From assembly GCA_948788915.1 (NCBI GenBank), contig CAQFOZ010000033.1:1-24750 (forward strand): a DNA stretch of 24,750 nucleotides, given 5' to 3'. Positions 24,465-24,750 of this stretch are shown here, in pieces. The notes under the pieces are model-generated. The model searched no databases, was not told the origin of the DNA, and worked only from the letters and a program-made list of their open reading frames with translations. The stretch comes from an uncultured Muribaculaceae bacterium. Its GTDB lineage: Bacteria > Bacteroidota > Bacteroidia > Bacteroidales > Muribaculaceae. The position numbers were made by a program, and so were the translations under genes. Positions within the stretch are counted from its first letter, which is position 1, and every line of letters begins with the position of its first letter.

Positions 24465-24496
24465 CAAATATAATCAATTTATTTTGAATAACCCAA
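24465..24496 (-). promoter_or_regulatory. Internal promoter between the OmpH genes
   Basis: On the minus strand TTG (24496-24494) is followed after 21 nt by TATATTTG (24472-24465). The -33 element lies inside the end of the upstream ompH gene. It would allow the downstream copy to be expressed separately, with a leader of about 60 nt. Confidence 0.6.
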
Positions 24497-24750
24497 CTTG
24501 GCAAGCACATCGTTGCTTACATCAATTCTCGGAGATGCGAAAACAATGCTCTGCGACGATGCGCGGTCGAAGATTGTCATATAGCCTTTCTCCTCAGCAA
24601 CAGCCTTAACCGCATTGTAAACATCCTCTTGAATGGGTTTCATCAGGGACTGGCGCTTTTTATAAAGTTCACCTTCCGGTCCAAAGTATTTATAGCGAAG
24701 ATCTGTCGCTTCTTTCTCTTTTGCCACTATCTCCTCTTCCCGTTTCTTTT
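24479..24750 (-). CDS. OmpH/Skp-family chaperone, 5' end beyond the window
   Basis: The frame is open to the window edge, and only the C-terminal 89 residues are visible. The coiled coil (KKREEEIVAKEKEATDLRYKYFGPEGELYKKRQ is split by the GPEG turn) leads into the typical end YMTIFDRASSQSIVFASPRIDVSNDVLAKLGY. A GTG at 24727 is internal to the coiled coil and is not the start. In Bacteroidota a BamA gene often lies upstream of such tandem OmpH genes, but that part is not visible here. Confidence 0.88.
   Translation of the reverse strand, partial: KKREEEIVAKEKEATDLRYKYFGPEGELYKKRQSLMKPIQEDVYNAVKAVAEEKGYMTIFDRASSQSIVFASPRIDVSNDVLAKLGYSK

Noticed and set aside
1..24750. tRNA, rRNA or CRISPR arrays
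   Set aside because: No cloverleaf-like, ribosomal or regularly spaced repeat sequence was found in the intergenic regions.

Overview
The window looks like chromosome of a Bacteroidota bacterium, most likely order Bacteroidales and possibly a Muribaculaceae-type gut species. The reasons are Bacteroidota-style -7 boxes (TAnnTTTG, in places with a TTG at -33) upstream of many genes, a PorZ-like propeller protein with a type A C-terminal sorting-type domain, a BspA-type leucine-rich repeat protein, an OMPLA-like outer membrane phospholipase, tandem OmpH/Skp genes and a cysteine-free Mrp protein. The family-level placement is inference from gene content, not a database match.

Layout: 1-2602 (minus) is leuS, cut off at its 3' end by the window edge, with a good promoter and a leader hairpin. 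2824-5116 (minus) is a one-nucleotide-spaced pair, a Wzx-like flippase followed by a GT2 glycosyltransferase. 5333-10537 (plus) is a tight run of rdgB, a PorZ-like protein, a BspA-like LRR protein and trmB, ending in a long hairpin shared with the convergent mrp. 10566-13785 (minus) is a compact operon of an OMPLA-like phospholipase, a membrane GT2 glycosyltransferase and the Mrp ATPase. 13950-16891 (plus) is a GH3-family acyl-adenylating enzyme with a MATE exporter. 17050-17472 is a small basic protein of unknown function.

17473-22646 looks like an inserted, AT-richer accessory island. It starts with 435 bp of non-coding sequence holding a possible relic of a recombinase start. It continues with a three-gene cassette in one direction: an EcoRI-family adenine methyltransferase, a DUF262-HNH nuclease, and a 593-residue DUF4209-like protein with a HEPN-type R-x4-H motif near its C terminus. 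It ends in a RhuM-family gene that has its own promoter but is cut off just where core sequence resumes. The three-gene cassette is the best candidate here for a poorly described defence system. It combines modification, a nucleotide-sensing nuclease, and a possible RNase effector that could act by abortive infection. That mechanism is a hypothesis.

From 22634 to the end the core genome returns on the minus strand: a short TPR protein, murI (glutamate racemase) and two tandem OmpH/Skp chaperone genes, the upstream one partial. I saw no tRNA, rRNA, CRISPR array or complete insertion sequence.
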